The translations under genes were made by a program, and so were the position numbers. From assembly GCA_937138625.1 (NCBI GenBank), contig CAKZPF010000004.1, forward strand, positions 434,001 to 498,000: a stretch of DNA of 64,000 bases. The letters run 5' to 3'. This document shows positions 17,210-26,368 of the stretch, in pieces. Source of the DNA: an uncultured Caulobacteraceae bacterium (lineage in GTDB: Bacteria > Pseudomonadota > Alphaproteobacteria > Caulobacterales > Caulobacteraceae). The notes beneath the pieces are model-generated. The model did no database searches. It worked only from the letters and a program-made list of their open reading frames with translations, and was not told the origin of the DNA. The stretch's first letter is position 1. Each line of letters begins with the position of its first letter.

Positions 17210-18004
17210 TTAGTGCGCGTCTTTTGTCTCGCTTTCGTCTGTGGTCTCGTCTTCCGTGTTGCTGGTGGATTTTGAAAAGATGCTTTCCGGATCAATGTTG
17301 TCATACTCATCATAAGACGCCTCATCCATAACATCGGCGGGGGGCGCATCGAGGTCCGCTTCGTCCACAAAGGCATCATCATCAGCCATGATCACGCCTG
17401 CGCCAATTTTCGCGCCGCTGTTGGGCTTCATGCTGGGGCCTTCTTCGACCTTGGCCTTGGCCTCTTCGATCATTTTTTCTTTTTTGCTCATGGCCTTGCG
17501 GACAATGGCATCCAACTCGATTTGCGTACACAGCCCCAACGCCACCGGATCGGTGGGCTTGATGTTTTGGCTGTTCCAGTGGCTGCCCGAGCGCACGGCC
17601 TCGATTGTCGTTTTGGTGGTGCCCAGCAATTTGGCGATTTGGGCGTCACTGACCTCGGGGTGGTTGCGCACCATCCAGTCAATGGCATCGGGGCGATCCT
17701 GACGGCGGGAAATCGGCGTGTAGCGCGCGCCCCGGCGTTCAGTTTTTTGCAGGCGGCTGTGGCGACCCACATGCACCTTCATGCGGTAATCGGCGTTCTG
17801 TTCCGCCTTTTCAATCTCGTCACGGGTCAGCTGACCGGCGGAAATCGGGTCTTCCCCCCGAATGCCTTGGGCCACGTCCCCGTCGGCAATGCCTTTGACC
17901 TCCAGCACATGCAGGCCGCAAAACTCGGCGATTTGCTCAAAGGTCAGCGAGGTGTTGTCCACAAGCCAAACGGCGGTGGCTTTTGGCATCAAAACGGTGG
18001 TCAT
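17210..18004 (-). CDS. trcR: DUF1013 cell-cycle transcriptional regulator (TrcR-like)
   Basis: DUF1013 proteins are found in Alphaproteobacteria; the Caulobacter member is named TrcR. The 264-residue protein begins MTTVLMPKATAVWLVDNT, has a helix-turn-helix-like region (DAQIAKLLGTTKTTIEAVRSG, about residues 108-128), then LGLCTQIELDAIVRKA, and an acidic low-complexity tail of about 65 residues. ATG 18004 follows a strong AGGAGGG site; the frame extends to 18118 but the added residues are unconserved. The acidic tail is longer than I expect. DNA binding is inferred from the helix-turn-helix. Confidence 0.88.
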   Translation of the reverse strand: MTTVLMPKATAVWLVDNTSLTFEQIAEFCGLHVLEVKGIADGDVAQGIRGEDPISAGQLTRDEIEKAEQNADYRMKVHVGRHSRLQKTERRGARYTPISRRQDRPDAIDWMVRNHPEVSDAQIAKLLGTTKTTIEAVRSGSHWNSQNIKPTDPVALGLCTQIELDAIVRKAMSKKEKMIEEAKAKVEEGPSMKPNSGAKIGAGVIMADDDAFVDEADLDAPPADVMDEASYDEYDNIDPESIFSKSTSNTEDETTDESETKDAH

Positions 18005-18051
18005 AGCGGTGTCCCTCCTTGGGGGCGATAGCACGGGATCGGCGTTGGTCA

Positions 18052-18081
18052 TAAAAAGAGGGCCCGGCACTCGGGCCGGGC
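18052..18081 (-). terminator. Terminator after the quinone oxidoreductase gene
   Basis: On the minus strand: GCCCGGC (18081-18075), 6-nt loop, GCCGGGC (18068-18062), then CTC and T5 (to 18053). Confidence 0.8.
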
Positions 18082-18130
18082 TTTGGGGCTTTATACCGTG
18101 CCTGCGTCCAAAGCGCAACGGGCGACGTGA

Positions 18131-19141
18131 TCACAGATCAGCAACCCTCAGCACCACCTTGCCCACGTGCCCACCGGCCTCAAGGTGTTGATGGGCTTGG
18201 GCGGCCTCGGCCAAGGGAAAGGTGGCGTCCACGGGCACCTGCACCTGACCGTCTTCGAGCCATGGCCACAACCGATCGCGCACCAGCATGGCCAAGCGCG
18301 CCTTTTCCTCGGGCGGCCGTGCCCGCAATGTCGAACCGGTCAGGGTCAATCCCTTGGTCATGATGCGCGCCAGGTCCACCTCGGCCAAGCGGCCCGTCAA
18401 AAAGGCAATTTGCACCAACCGCCCGCCCGCGTTCATCGCCCGCAGATTGCGGGCTGTCATCTCGCCCCCCAGCATATCGAGCACCACATCAGCCCCGCCC
18501 AGCTCTTTTAGGGCCTGCACCCAATCTTCTGTGGCGGTGTTCAGCACGGCATCAGCCCCCAAGGCAGCCAAACGGTCCAGCAACTCCGGGCGCCGCACCG
18601 TGCCCACCACTTTGGCGCCATGGGCCTTGGCCATTTGGATGGCAAACATGCCAATGCCACTGTTGGCCCCATGCACCAATAGGGTTTCACCAGGCCGCAA
18701 ACGCCCCAAATCAAAGACATTGGCCATCACCGTAAAGGCCACCTCGGGCACGGCAGCCGCCTCAAGCATGCTCAGACCTTTGGGCACTGGTAGCACACTG
18801 CCCTGATGGGCCACCGCATAACCCGCATAACCCCCACCCGGCAGCAGAGCGCAAACCGGATCCCCCACTTTCCATTGGCTGACCCCTGAGCCCACTGCGG
18901 CCACGCACCCTGAAACCTCAAGACCCAAAAGGCTCGACGCCCCAGGCGGTGGGGGGTATTGCCCCTTGCGCTGCACCAGGTCCGGGCGATTAACCCCGGC
19001 GGCCGCCACCTGGATCAAGACCTCGTCGGGCCCAGGATTTGGCGTGGGCATTTCGGCCAAAGACAAGGCCTCGGGCTCGGTCTTGCCCTCGGCTTGCACA
19101 ATGGCGGGCATGGTCTTGGGGGGAGATAGGCGGGCGGACAT
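18131..19141 (-). CDS. NAD(P)H:quinone oxidoreductase, zeta-crystallin/PIG3 type
   Basis: MDR-superfamily reductase, probably NADPH-dependent quinone reduction. The 336-residue protein has the N-terminal GroES-like domain with GVNRPDLVQRKGQYPPPPGAS in blocks typical of the PIG3 group (NRPDLVQRKG, YPPPPG), and a Rossmann domain with LLVHGANSGIGMFAIQMAKAHG, where GxxSGIG binds the cofactor. No catalytic or structural zinc ligands are seen, as expected. ATG 19141 is preferred (GGAG upstream); ATG 19111 is possible. Cytosolic. The physiological substrate is unknown. Confidence 0.88.
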   Translation of the reverse strand: MSARLSPPKTMPAIVQAEGKTEPEALSLAEMPTPNPGPDEVLIQVAAAGVNRPDLVQRKGQYPPPPGASSLLGLEVSGCVAAVGSGVSQWKVGDPVCALLPGGGYAGYAVAHQGSVLPVPKGLSMLEAAAVPEVAFTVMANVFDLGRLRPGETLLVHGANSGIGMFAIQMAKAHGAKVVGTVRRPELLDRLAALGADAVLNTATEDWVQALKELGGADVVLDMLGGEMTARNLRAMNAGGRLVQIAFLTGRLAEVDLARIMTKGLTLTGSTLRARPPEEKARLAMLVRDRLWPWLEDGQVQVPVDATFPLAEAAQAHQHLEAGGHVGKVVLRVADL

Positions 19142-19272
19142 GGGGGCTCCGTCTGGACAGGGGGGTAGGTTTTGGCGTTTAATGGATAGTACCCGTCTAT
19201 AGTGATGGGGATTGGGGATCAAAAGGCAAGACCAAAGCCCGAAGCAAAGGGCAAAAACCAAGGGGCCACATT

Positions 19273-19473
19273 ATGTTCGAGGATGACGCACCCGCAGCCT
19301 CAGGGCGGGACAGTCAGCTGAAAGCGCTGGAGAGCCAAGACCTCAGCCCCCTGAGCCTTGAGGACCTGAAAGACCGGGTTGATCGTCTGGAAACCGAGAT
19401 CACACGCACAAAACAAGCTATTGAAAAAAAGAAAAAATCAGCAGAAAGCGCTGCCGCCATCTTCAAATCCTGA
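19273..19473 (+). CDS. DUF1192 family small protein
   Basis: A 66-residue acidic/coiled-coil protein typical of the alphaproteobacterial DUF1192 family: MFEDD at the start, LSLEDLKDRVDRLETEI in the centre and a Lys-rich end. AAGGGG precedes ATG 19273. It lies directly upstream of rcdA, in the same direction, with about 140 bp between them. No function is established for the family. Confidence 0.82.
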   Translation: MFEDDAPAASGRDSQLKALESQDLSPLSLEDLKDRVDRLETEITRTKQAIEKKKKSAESAAAIFKS

Positions 19474-19615
19474 TGGCCCATACGTCCATGGCTGGCACAG
19501 CCATTGCACCGCCAAGGCAGAACACAGGCAAACGCGCCAAAACAAAACATTGACCAAAGCTGTCGACGACCCCCGACAGACCGATGACACAGGAACGATT
19601 TACGGGAACGATTTT

Positions 19616-20155
19616 ATGACGGATCTTATTTCTGCCGCCAACGACGACGACACCATGACCTTCCGCGCAGGCGCTGCTGCTGACTTTGCCCGCTCCGAGG
19701 TGTTCGCACGTCTTTTCAAAGACGGTATGGGCTTGGTGGAAGACACCGCCGCCTATTTGGATGGGCCAGGACGGGCTGAGTCCAAACTGCTGTCTCGTAC
19801 GGCGGCCTTGGCCTATGTCTCGGAAAGCATGAAGCTGACCACTCGCCTGATGCAGGTGGCGTCTTGGTTGCTGGTGCAGCGCGCCGTCAAAGAAGGCGAC
19901 ATGACCGTCAAAGAGGCCCAGGAACCCAAATTCCGCCTGCCTATGCGGGACGAAAAACCCGTGGCCGAAGGTTTTGACGATCTTCCGGAAACCTTGCGCG
20001 AGCTGATCACCCAGGCCGACCGCCTGTATGAGCGTGTGTTGCGCCTGGATCGTCGGATGTATATCGAGGCCGAAGACACCCCCAAGGAAAGCCCGGTGAA
20101 CGAGTATTTCAACGCCTTGAAAACTGCGTTCGACGTGCCCTCAGCGGGTCACTAG
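19616..20155 (+). CDS. rcdA: DUF1465 protease adaptor RcdA
   Basis: In Caulobacter, RcdA binds the CpdR-primed ClpXP protease and recruits a second tier of substrates, including CtrA through PopA. The 179-residue protein carries the DUF1465 core: FARSEVFARLFKDGMGLVE, AAYLDGPGRAESKLL, LAYVSESMKLTTRLMQVASWLL and LYERVLRLDRRMY. ATG 19616 gives the normal length; the reading frame is open far upstream into the DUF1192 gene but in the wrong frame for that product. The C-terminus is probably disordered. Its partner cpdR lies 3.5 kb away at 23595. Confidence 0.92.
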   Translation: MTDLISAANDDDTMTFRAGAAADFARSEVFARLFKDGMGLVEDTAAYLDGPGRAESKLLSRTAALAYVSESMKLTTRLMQVASWLLVQRAVKEGDMTVKEAQEPKFRLPMRDEKPVAEGFDDLPETLRELITQADRLYERVLRLDRRMYIEAEDTPKESPVNEYFNALKTAFDVPSAGH

Positions 20156-20177
20156 CCCCACACCCTCTTCCTGACAG

Positions 20178-20208
20178 AAAAAAAGGCGGCCTCAAGGCCG
20201 CCTTTTTT
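20178..20208. terminator. Bidirectional terminator between rcdA and rpmE
   Basis: A7, GGCGGCC (20185-20191), TCAA loop, GGCCGCC (20196-20202), T6. Convergent genes share it. Confidence 0.92.
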
Positions 20209-20233
20209 GAATCTCTCATCCGCAAGGACGGAG

Positions 20234-20473
20234 TTATTTCTTCATAAAGCCCGCAAATTTCTGGTTGAAGCGGCTGACACGGCCACCGCGGTCCATCATG
20301 CGCTGGTTGCCACCCGTCCAGGCCGGGTGCGTGGTGGGGTCGATATCCAGCGTCAAGGTGTCACCTTCTTTGCCATAGGTCGAGCGGGTCTGATAACTCT
20401 CGCCATTGGTCATCACCACGGTGATGAAGTGATAATCGGGGTGCCCTTCGAGGCTGTGGTCACGTTTGGCCAT
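20234..20473 (-). CDS. rpmE: Ribosomal protein bL31
   Basis: 50S subunit protein, 79 residues. The core [22 protein letters not shown], here given as blocks [32 protein letters not shown] and [13 protein letters not shown], is diagnostic. No CxxC zinc ligands are present, so it is the zinc-independent type. ATG 20473 is chosen as the start matching the family; the upstream frame to 20620 is unconserved. Confidence 0.95.
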   Translation of the reverse strand: MAKRDHSLEGHPDYHFITVVMTNGESYQTRSTYGKEGDTLTLDIDPTTHPAWTGGNQRMMDRGGRVSRFNQKFAGFMKK

Positions 20474-20637
20474 GGTCTTGATCCATCTCAGGTCTGGCAA
20501 TTCACAATTCGAAGGCGGGCTTATAGCCCTCTGGGGACCAAAAGGCAACACCCTATTCACGGGACCTGTCAGGAATGTGATGGCTTCTGCCCCCCAGTAA
20601 GATTGCATTTGTGCGGGCATGCCGTCATAAGCGGCCC

Positions 20638-22479
20638 ATGACCGAGCCCACGCCCCGCCATGATAGTGCCCGCGATCGCCCGTCGCGGGGCAGCGCCTTT
20701 GCTGCCGATGTGCAAAAAGAGGCCAAAAAGCGAGGCAAAAGCCGCAACCTCAAACCCCTGGCCATGTTATGGCCGTTGGCCAGCCGCCACCCCGTAGATT
20801 TGGTGCTGGCGCTTGTGTTTTTGGTTTTGGGCACAGCGGCGTCCTTGTCCCTGACCAGTGCGGCGCGCGCGCTGGTGGACCAAGGCTTTGCCACCGGCAC
20901 GCTCGAGGCGGTGAACCGGTACTTCTTTGTGGTGGTGGGGATTGCCCTGGCGTTGGCCGCCTTTTCGGCGCTACGCTATTATTTTGTCACCAAGCTGGGC
21001 GAACGCATCGTCGCCAATCTGCGTCAAGGGGTGTTTGCCCGACTGGTGCAGTTGTCGCCAAAATACTACCTAAAGGTCCGCACCGGCGAGGCGCTTTCGC
21101 GCCTCAACACCGATGCGGCCTTGATCGAGACCTTGGTCACCTCTTCAGCTTCCATCGCCTTGCGCAACAGCTTGATGGTCATGGGGGCGATGGGGCTGTT
21201 GCTGTTCACTTCACCCGGTTTAACGCTGATTATGCTGATCGTGGTGCCGCTGACAATCGTGCCCTTGTTCATTTATGGGCGCACAGTGCGCAAACTGTCG
21301 CTGGAAACCCAAGACAAATTGGCCAACGCCAGCGCGCTTGCGGGCGAAAGCATCGAAGCCCTTGAGGTCGTACAAGCCTTCAGCCGCGAACACAGCCTGA
21401 AGCAGCAATACGACGACGCCATTGACGCGGCCTTTGCGGCCTCGAAGCGGCGGATTTTTGCTCGTGCCATCATGACGGCCTTGGTCATCGCCTTGATCTT
21501 TGGCGGCATTGCTCTGGTGATGTGGATGGGGGCGACGGCGGTGATGCGCGGCACCATGACCGGCGGGGAGCTGGCACAGTTTGTCTTGTTGTCGATCTTT
21601 GCGGCTTCGGGATTTGGCTCACTTGGTGAGGTTTGGGGGGATGTGCAAAAGGCCGCGGGCGCCGCCGAACGCATGGCCGAGATCTTGATCGAGGTACCGG
21701 AAATCCGCGCGCCTGACACCCCCGTGACCCTGGCACAACCGGTCAAGGGCGCCCTGGCCTTTCATGACATCACCTTCGCCTACCCCACCCGCGAGGCCTT
21801 GCCGGCATTAAGACATCTGAGTTTTGAGATCAGGCCTGGGGAAACGGTCGCCCTGGTAGGGCCATCGGGGTCCGGGAAGTCCACCGTGTTTCGCCTGTTG
21901 CAGCGCTTTTATGACCCGCAATCCGGCGTGGTCACGCTGGACGGACACGACCTACGCACCCTAGACCCCGAGGCCTTGCGCCAGAAATTTGCCCATGTGG
22001 CCCAGGACGCCGCCCTGTTTTCCACCTCGGCGCGGGACAACATCGCCTTTGGTCGTGAAGGGGCAACCGAAGACGAAATTATCGCCGCCGGCCAAGCCGC
22101 CGAGGCCCACGACTTTATCTCTCGCTTGCCCCAGGGCTATGACACGCCATTGGGGGAAAAAGGCAAAACCCTGTCGGGCGGTCAGCGCCAGCGCCTGGCC
22201 ATCGCGCGGGCCTTGGTGCGGCGCGCGCCGGTGCTGTTGCTGGACGAGGCCACCAGCGCCCTCGATGCGGAAAGCGAACGCCTGGTGCAAAAGGCCCTCG
22301 ATACCGCCATGGTGGATTGTACCACTTTGGTGATCGCCCACCGTTTGGCCACCGTGAAAAAGGCGGATCGGATTTTGGTGTTGGATGACGGCCATATCGT
22401 CGAGCAAGGCCGCCATGATGACCTGGTGGCCCAAAATGGCCTTTATGCCCGCTTGGCGCGCCTGCAGTTCAGTACCTAA
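20638..22479 (+). CDS. ABC exporter half-transporter (ABCB/MsbA-related)
   Basis: A 613-residue fused permease-ATPase that should act as a homodimer in the inner membrane. The N-terminal 35 residues are polar. Six predicted helices span about residues 45-320, followed by an ATPase domain (about 365-610) with Walker [11 protein letters not shown]-loop AQDAALF, signature [10 protein letters not shown], Walker [13 protein letters not shown] and the switch His in VIAHRLATV. From memory it resembles the alphaproteobacterial MsbA-related group. The substrate is unknown; lipid or drug export is the usual assignment. ATG 20638 is preferred. It is divergent from rpmE with a short gap. Confidence 0.88.
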   Translation: MTEPTPRHDSARDRPSRGSAFAADVQKEAKKRGKSRNLKPLAMLWPLASRHPVDLVLALVFLVLGTAASLSLTSAARALVDQGFATGTLEAVNRYFFVVVGIALALAAFSALRYYFVTKLGERIVANLRQGVFARLVQLSPKYYLKVRTGEALSRLNTDAALIETLVTSSASIALRNSLMVMGAMGLLLFTSPGLTLIMLIVVPLTIVPLFIYGRTVRKLSLETQDKLANASALAGESIEALEVVQAFSREHSLKQQYDDAIDAAFAASKRRIFARAIMTALVIALIFGGIALVMWMGATAVMRGTMTGGELAQFVLLSIFAASGFGSLGEVWGDVQKAAGAAERMAEILIEVPEIRAPDTPVTLAQPVKGALAFHDITFAYPTREALPALRHLSFEIRPGETVALVGPSGSGKSTVFRLLQRFYDPQSGVVTLDGHDLRTLDPEALRQKFAHVAQDAALFSTSARDNIAFGREGATEDEIIAAGQAAEAHDFISRLPQGYDTPLGEKGKTLSGGQRQRLAIARALVRRAPVLLLDEATSALDAESERLVQKALDTAMVDCTTLVIAHRLATVKKADRILVLDDGHIVEQGRHDDLVAQNGLYARLARLQFST

Positions 22480-22511
22480 ACAAAACCCCCTGTGCCGAAA
22501 CACAGGGGGGT
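22480..22511 (-). terminator. Terminator between the ABC gene and the XRE gene
   Basis: CCCCCTGTG (22486-22494), CCGAAA, CACAGGGGG (22501-22509). The T-tract is on the minus strand (TTTTGTTT, 22485-22478), so it mainly ends the XRE transcript. Confidence 0.78.
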
Positions 22512-22547
22512 GATCTGAAAGGATCTTACCTAAGACGGGTTGGGCGC

Positions 22548-22940
22548 TTACGCCGCCGATGTGCCCTCTTCGTACAAGGCCTTGGCCAGATCCAGCAGGC
22601 GGCGGCGGGGCCGCTCGCCCAATTGATAATAGGCATGGATCAGATCCAGGGTTTCCTTTTGCGCCATCAGATCGGCGATGGGCTCGGACAGGCCGTCATT
22701 GGCCGGGCGATGTGCCACATTGCTGGGCAAGCCATCGTAAAAATACTGAACAGGCACGTTCAGGGCTTCTGCCAATTCAAAAATGCGGGCCGCCGAGACG
22801 CGGTTGGCACCACATTCGTATTTTTGAATTTGCTGAAACCGGATGCCGATGCTTTCCGCCAATTGCTGCTGGGTCAGCCCCAACAAACGGCGTCGGCGTC
22901 GCAGGCGCTTGCCCACGTGGTAATCAATGTCATTGGCCAT
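22548..22940 (-). CDS. XRE-family transcriptional regulator (PraR-like)
   Basis: A 130-residue cytosolic DNA-binding protein. The N-terminal helix-turn-helix reads VGKRLRRRRRLLGLTQQQLAES then RFQQIQKYECGANRVSAARIFELAEAL (about residues 9-65). The C-terminal half is helical and may mediate dimerisation. The pattern FQQIQKYE.GANR is that of a conserved alphaproteobacterial XRE family whose rhizobial member PraR represses attachment and quorum functions; orthology is inferred from memory. AAGGAAG upstream supports ATG 22940. Two hundred or more bp of noncoding DNA precede it, room for autoregulation. Confidence 0.85.
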   Translation of the reverse strand: MANDIDYHVGKRLRRRRRLLGLTQQQLAESIGIRFQQIQKYECGANRVSAARIFELAEALNVPVQYFYDGLPSNVAHRPANDGLSEPIADLMAQKETLDLIHAYYQLGERPRRRLLDLAKALYEEGTSAA

Positions 22941-23444
22941 TGTGTTTACTTCCTTACTGGGTTCGTGTCTTTCTGTTGTTCTGTCGCGTTTGGCCGCAAA
23001 ACCCTTCGGTCCCGAAGCTCGTTTCAAGGCAAAACGCGCGGGTGTTTCATTTTGACATGACGCGAAGTCTTTGGCCGACTTCGCCTGTTACGGAGCAAGC
23101 GGCGGGCCACGAGCGGGCAAAATTCTCCCCGATCACGAAAACGTGAGCGCGCACCCCCATCAAGCGCGAGGGAAGGTGTCGATGAAAACGGAAGCAAATT
23201 TAGAGAATTTGAGGGCTGAACTCCGCCTCGAGGCGGCGCAAAACATGGCGGGCGGTGCTGGACCTAGGGTGAGCCCCTGCGAACCCGTTGAAAAAATAAA
23301 AGGGAGATCCCAGTCTGAGGATACGCTTGCGTTGGTTGTATATTTTCGAAAGCAAACAGCCCTGCCGCGCGGCAAAGCCGCTTGGCATTTTTTGCTAAAA
23401 TTGATTCATTGGATCAATTTTCCGCCATGAGGCGGCGCAAAAAA
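22941..23444. other. Noncoding interval with a partial tRNA-tail repeat
   Basis: No convincing gene. It contains the upstream region of the XRE gene and two copies of a 40-bp element (23222-23261 and 23421-23460); the second copy is the 3' end and trailer of tRNA-Val. A plus-strand frame 23071-23430 has no ribosome-binding site and spans the repeat, so I do not call it. Confidence 0.6.
23222..23261. repeat. Degenerate copy of the tRNA-Val 3' end and trailer
   Basis: 35 of 40 bases match 23421-23460 with no gaps. It includes the CCGCC/GGCGG hairpin arm, the A-rich segment and a version of the tRNA acceptor/T-arm 3' end; the CCA complement is changed (TGG TGG to TGG CGG region). Confidence 0.8.

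Positions 23445-23460
<16 letters not shown>
23421..23460. repeat. Intact copy of the 40-bp element, overlapping tRNA-Val 3' end
   Basis: Partner of the repeat at 23222-23261, 199 bp away in the same orientation. The right part (23445-23460) is the 3' end of tRNA-Val; the left part is the transcribed trailer with a CCGCC-ATGA-GGCGG hairpin. Confidence 0.8.
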
Positions 23461-23519
<59 letters not shown>

Positions 23520-23594
23520 CGACAAGGTCAGGCAGGCTCTATACGCATTCGGCAATAACTTGGCAAGGGGGCAAACGCCCCCATTGATGCAGCC

Positions 23595-23954
23595 CTAGGC
23601 CGCGATCATGCGCTCAACCTCGGTCACCAATTCCCGCAGATGGAACGGCTTGGAGAGAACCTTGGCCTGGGTCGGCGCCTGGCTTGACGGATTCAAGGCC
23701 ACGGCCGCAAAGCCCGTGATGAACATGATTTTCATATCCCCATCCCGATCAGCCGCCTTGCGTGCCAATTCAATCCCGTCAGCACCCGGCATGACAATAT
23801 CGGTCAACAGCAGATCATAGGTGCCGTCTTCCAAGGCTTCGATGGCGCTGTCCCCATCGGGGCAATCCACCACATCATGACCCGCGCGTTTCAACGCTTT
23901 GCAGAGGAAATTGCGCAAGCTGTCATCATCTTCGGCCAATAAAATCCGGGCCAT
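23595..23954 (-). CDS. cpdR: CpdR single-domain response regulator
   Basis: In Caulobacter, unphosphorylated CpdR primes ClpXP for substrate delivery; phosphorylation by the CckA-ChpT relay turns it off. The 119-residue protein is only a receiver: MARILLAEDDDSLRNFL at the start, phospho-acceptor Asp52 in LLLTDIVMPG, then MFITGFAAVALN and VLSKPFHLREL. These are near-exact CpdR features. AAGGAG before ATG 23954 fixes the start. Cytosolic or polar. It shares the window with rcdA, its downstream partner. Confidence 0.94.
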   Translation of the reverse strand: MARILLAEDDDSLRNFLCKALKRAGHDVVDCPDGDSAIEALEDGTYDLLLTDIVMPGADGIELARKAADRDGDMKIMFITGFAAVALNPSSQAPTQAKVLSKPFHLRELVTEVERMIAA

Positions 23955-24072
23955 GGGGCACTCCTTTTGTCTCGTACAGACCCTGAGTAAACGCCAGAAT
24001 TGGTAAAGGGGGCGTGAAGGCCTGGATGAAAACTGTTCCCCAGTATGATAACAGCCGTACAGAAAAAGAAAA

Positions 24073-24175
24073 CGCCGCACGTGTGTGCGGCGCAAAAGTT
24101 TGATAAGGGAGGAAACGCCGGGTACCGGCGTCGATGCACAAGCATCATGGGCACGTACTTAGTGTGCGGCGCACA
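24073..24175 (+). promoter_or_regulatory. Hairpin-rich region upstream of typA
   Basis: Four potential hairpins in about 100 nt: CGCCGCAC/GTGCGGCG (24073-24092), CGCCGG-GTA-CCGGCG (24116-24130), GATGC/GCATC (near 24133-24146) and GTGCGGCGCAC (near 24165-24175). The string GTGTGCGGCGCA occurs twice. The first hairpin has a T-rich flank on the minus strand and could stop transcription entering cpdR. The interval 23955-24257 holds no other gene I can support. Confidence 0.4.
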
Positions 24176-24257
24176 AGATGTCAACCAGAAAATTTCATTC
24201 TTGCGGAAAAAAATTTCCTCAGGCATGGGATACTTAGAAAATTACAAGGAACAAACC

Positions 24258-26087
24258 ATGTCATTGCGCAACATTGCTATCATTGCACACGTCGATCACG
24301 GCAAAACGACCCTCGTGGATCAGATGCTGAAACAGTCGGGCACCTTCCGCGACAACGAAGCCGTCGATGAACGCGCCATGGACAGCAACGATTTGGAACG
24401 GGAACGGGGCATCACCATCCTGGCCAAATGTACATCTGTCGAGTGGCCCCAAGGTGATGACATGGTGCGCATCAATATCATTGACACCCCAGGCCACGCC
24501 GATTTTGGCGGCGAGGTCGAGCGGGTCTTGGGCCTGGTGGATGGCTGCTTGCTGTTGGTAGATGTGGCCGAAGGCGTCATGCCGCAAACCAAATTCGTGC
24601 TGGGCAAGGCCCTGAAGCTGGGCTTGAAACCGATTGTGGTGCTGAACAAGGCGGATCGCGAAGGCGTCAATCCCGACACCGCGCTCGATGCCACCTTTGA
24701 TCTCTTCGCCTCTTTGGGGGCGGATGATGATCAGTTGGACTTCCCCGTGCTCTATGCCTCGGGCCGGGATGGCTGGGCGGTTGAAAATCTGGGCGATGCG
24801 CGCACCGACCTGAAACCTCTGTTTGAGCGTATCGTGGCCCATACCCCCGAGCCCCCCTGCGTGGACAAAAAGGACGAGGCCCCCACGATGCTGGTCAGTA
24901 TTCTCGATTCCGATCCTTATTTGGGGCGTCTGTTGACGGGCCGGGTGGAAAGTGGCCGCATCACCCCCACCATGGCCATCAAGGCTCTGGATCGAGATGG
25001 CAAAGAGATCGAGCGGGGTCGGATCGCCAAGATCCTCGCCTTCCGCGGCCTGAAACGCGTACCCGTTGAGGAAGCCGTTGCCGGTGATATCATTTCCATC
25101 GCCGGTTTGGCGGAGGCCACGGTCTCTCATACTATCGGCGATCCAAACCTCCAGGCCGCCATCCCTGCCCCGCCCATTGACCCGCCGACCTTGTCGATTT
25201 TGGTGGGCATCAACAACAGTCCAATGGCCGGGCGCGAAGGTGACAAGGTGCAAAGCCGGGTCATTCGCGACCGTTTGATGCGTTGGGCTGAAATTGATGT
25301 GGCTGTGACCGTTGAAGACGCGGAAAGTGCGGAGTCCTTTGTGGTCTCGGGCCGTGGGGAGTTGCAGCTCGGGGTGATGATGGAAACCTTACGCCGCGAA
25401 GGCTTTGAGCTTTCGTTGTCTCGGCCCCAAGTCATCATTCGCGAAATCGATGGCGAACGCCAAGAGCCGTTTGAAGATGTCACCATTGATGTGGACGAGG
25501 AATTTTCAGGTGTGGTCATTGAAACCCTGACGGCGCGCAAAGCGGACCTGAAGGAAATGGCGGGCACTGGCCAAGCCAAAACCCGTTTGCTGTTCTCCGC
25601 CCCATCGCGTTCTTTGATCGGCTACCATGGCCAATTCCTGACCGACACACGAGGCACAGGTGTGATGAACCGCATGTTCTCGCACTATGGTCCCTATCGT
25701 GGTCCTATCGCTGGGCGGCGCAATGGGGTGTTGGTCTCGAATACCGATGGCACCTCGACGACCTATGCCCTGGTCGCCCTCGAAGACCGTGGACAGCTGT
25801 TCATCGAACCGGGCGAGACCGTTTACCAGGGCATGATCATTGGCGAAAACAGCCGCGAAGACGATCTGGATGTGAACCCGGTGCGCGAGAAAAAGCTGAC
25901 CAATGTGCGGGCTTCGGGCAAGGACGAAACTGTGCGCCTGACCCCCAAGCGCCGCATGAGCTTAGAAGACGCCATGGCCTATATTGGCGATGATGAGCTG
26001 GTGGAGGTCACGCCCAAAGCCATTCGCCTGCGCAAGGTTGAGCTCAATCCCAGCTTCCGCAAGAAACGTGACAAAATAGGCGTTTAA
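24258..26087 (+). CDS. typA: Translational GTPase TypA/BipA
   Basis: Ribosome-binding GTPase of the EF-G family needed for 50S assembly and growth under stress. The 609-residue protein has G1 AHVDHGKTT (residues 10-18), the switch region RERGITILAK, G3 DTPGHADF, G4 NKADR, then the beta-barrel and EF-G-like domains III and V and the BipA C-terminal domain (NVRASGKDETVRLTPKRRMSLEDAM as blocks VRASGKDE and TPKRRMSLE). AAGGA before ATG 24258 and the family start MSLRNIAII fix the start; an upstream in-frame ATG at 24045 is not supported. Confidence 0.96.
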   Translation: MSLRNIAIIAHVDHGKTTLVDQMLKQSGTFRDNEAVDERAMDSNDLERERGITILAKCTSVEWPQGDDMVRINIIDTPGHADFGGEVERVLGLVDGCLLLVDVAEGVMPQTKFVLGKALKLGLKPIVVLNKADREGVNPDTALDATFDLFASLGADDDQLDFPVLYASGRDGWAVENLGDARTDLKPLFERIVAHTPEPPCVDKKDEAPTMLVSILDSDPYLGRLLTGRVESGRITPTMAIKALDRDGKEIERGRIAKILAFRGLKRVPVEEAVAGDIISIAGLAEATVSHTIGDPNLQAAIPAPPIDPPTLSILVGINNSPMAGREGDKVQSRVIRDRLMRWAEIDVAVTVEDAESAESFVVSGRGELQLGVMMETLRREGFELSLSRPQVIIREIDGERQEPFEDVTIDVDEEFSGVVIETLTARKADLKEMAGTGQAKTRLLFSAPSRSLIGYHGQFLTDTRGTGVMNRMFSHYGPYRGPIAGRRNGVLVSNTDGTSTTYALVALEDRGQLFIEPGETVYQGMIIGENSREDDLDVNPVREKKLTNVRASGKDETVRLTPKRRMSLEDAMAYIGDDELVEVTPKAIRLRKVELNPSFRKKRDKIGV

Positions 26088-26095
26088 GAAAAAAG

Positions 26096-26251
26096 TCAGG
26101 GCAAGGGCCGATCGTCATCGTCCATCAAAATGCGGTGGGCGGCCCCGTCCAGATCATCATATTGACCTGATTTCAAAGACCAAAAAAACGCGCCCAGACC
26201 CAGCGCGCCCAGGCCCAAAGCCACGGGAATCAAAATGGCGAGTATATCCAT
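26096..26251 (-). CDS. ccoS: cbb3-type oxidase assembly protein CcoS
   Basis: A 51-residue protein with one N-terminal helix (ILIPVALGLGALGLGAFFW, residues 4-22) followed by SLKSGQYDDLDGAAHRIL and an acidic end DDDDRPLP. This is the CcoS pattern; the protein is needed for heme/Cu insertion into cbb3 oxidase. The usual ccoGHIS neighbours are absent, so it is isolated. The start lacks a clear SD site. Convergent with typA (8 bp apart). Confidence 0.88.
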   Translation of the reverse strand: MDILAILIPVALGLGALGLGAFFWSLKSGQYDDLDGAAHRILMDDDDRPLP

Positions 26252-26368
26252 ATGGCAAATTAACACCCCACATGGTGCTGTGCCAGGCGACCACTTGACG
26301 CAGTTCAACTTGACGCCCGCTGTGGCATCGTTAGTCTGATATCGCGTAGGACACGCTGGGAGCACACC

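Noticed and set aside
23071-23430. Plus-strand gene between the XRE gene and tRNA-Val
   Set aside because: No ribosome-binding site, atypical composition, and it runs through the tRNA-tail repeat.
24045-24257. N-terminal extension of TypA by 71 residues
   Set aside because: The extension is Cys/Lys-rich and unlike TypA, while AAGGA and the family start MSLRNIAII support 24258.
24134-24370. Protein gene overlapping the typA start
   Set aside because: It overlaps the conserved N-terminus of TypA in another frame and has no family resemblance. A short leader peptide remains possible and is noted as a finding.
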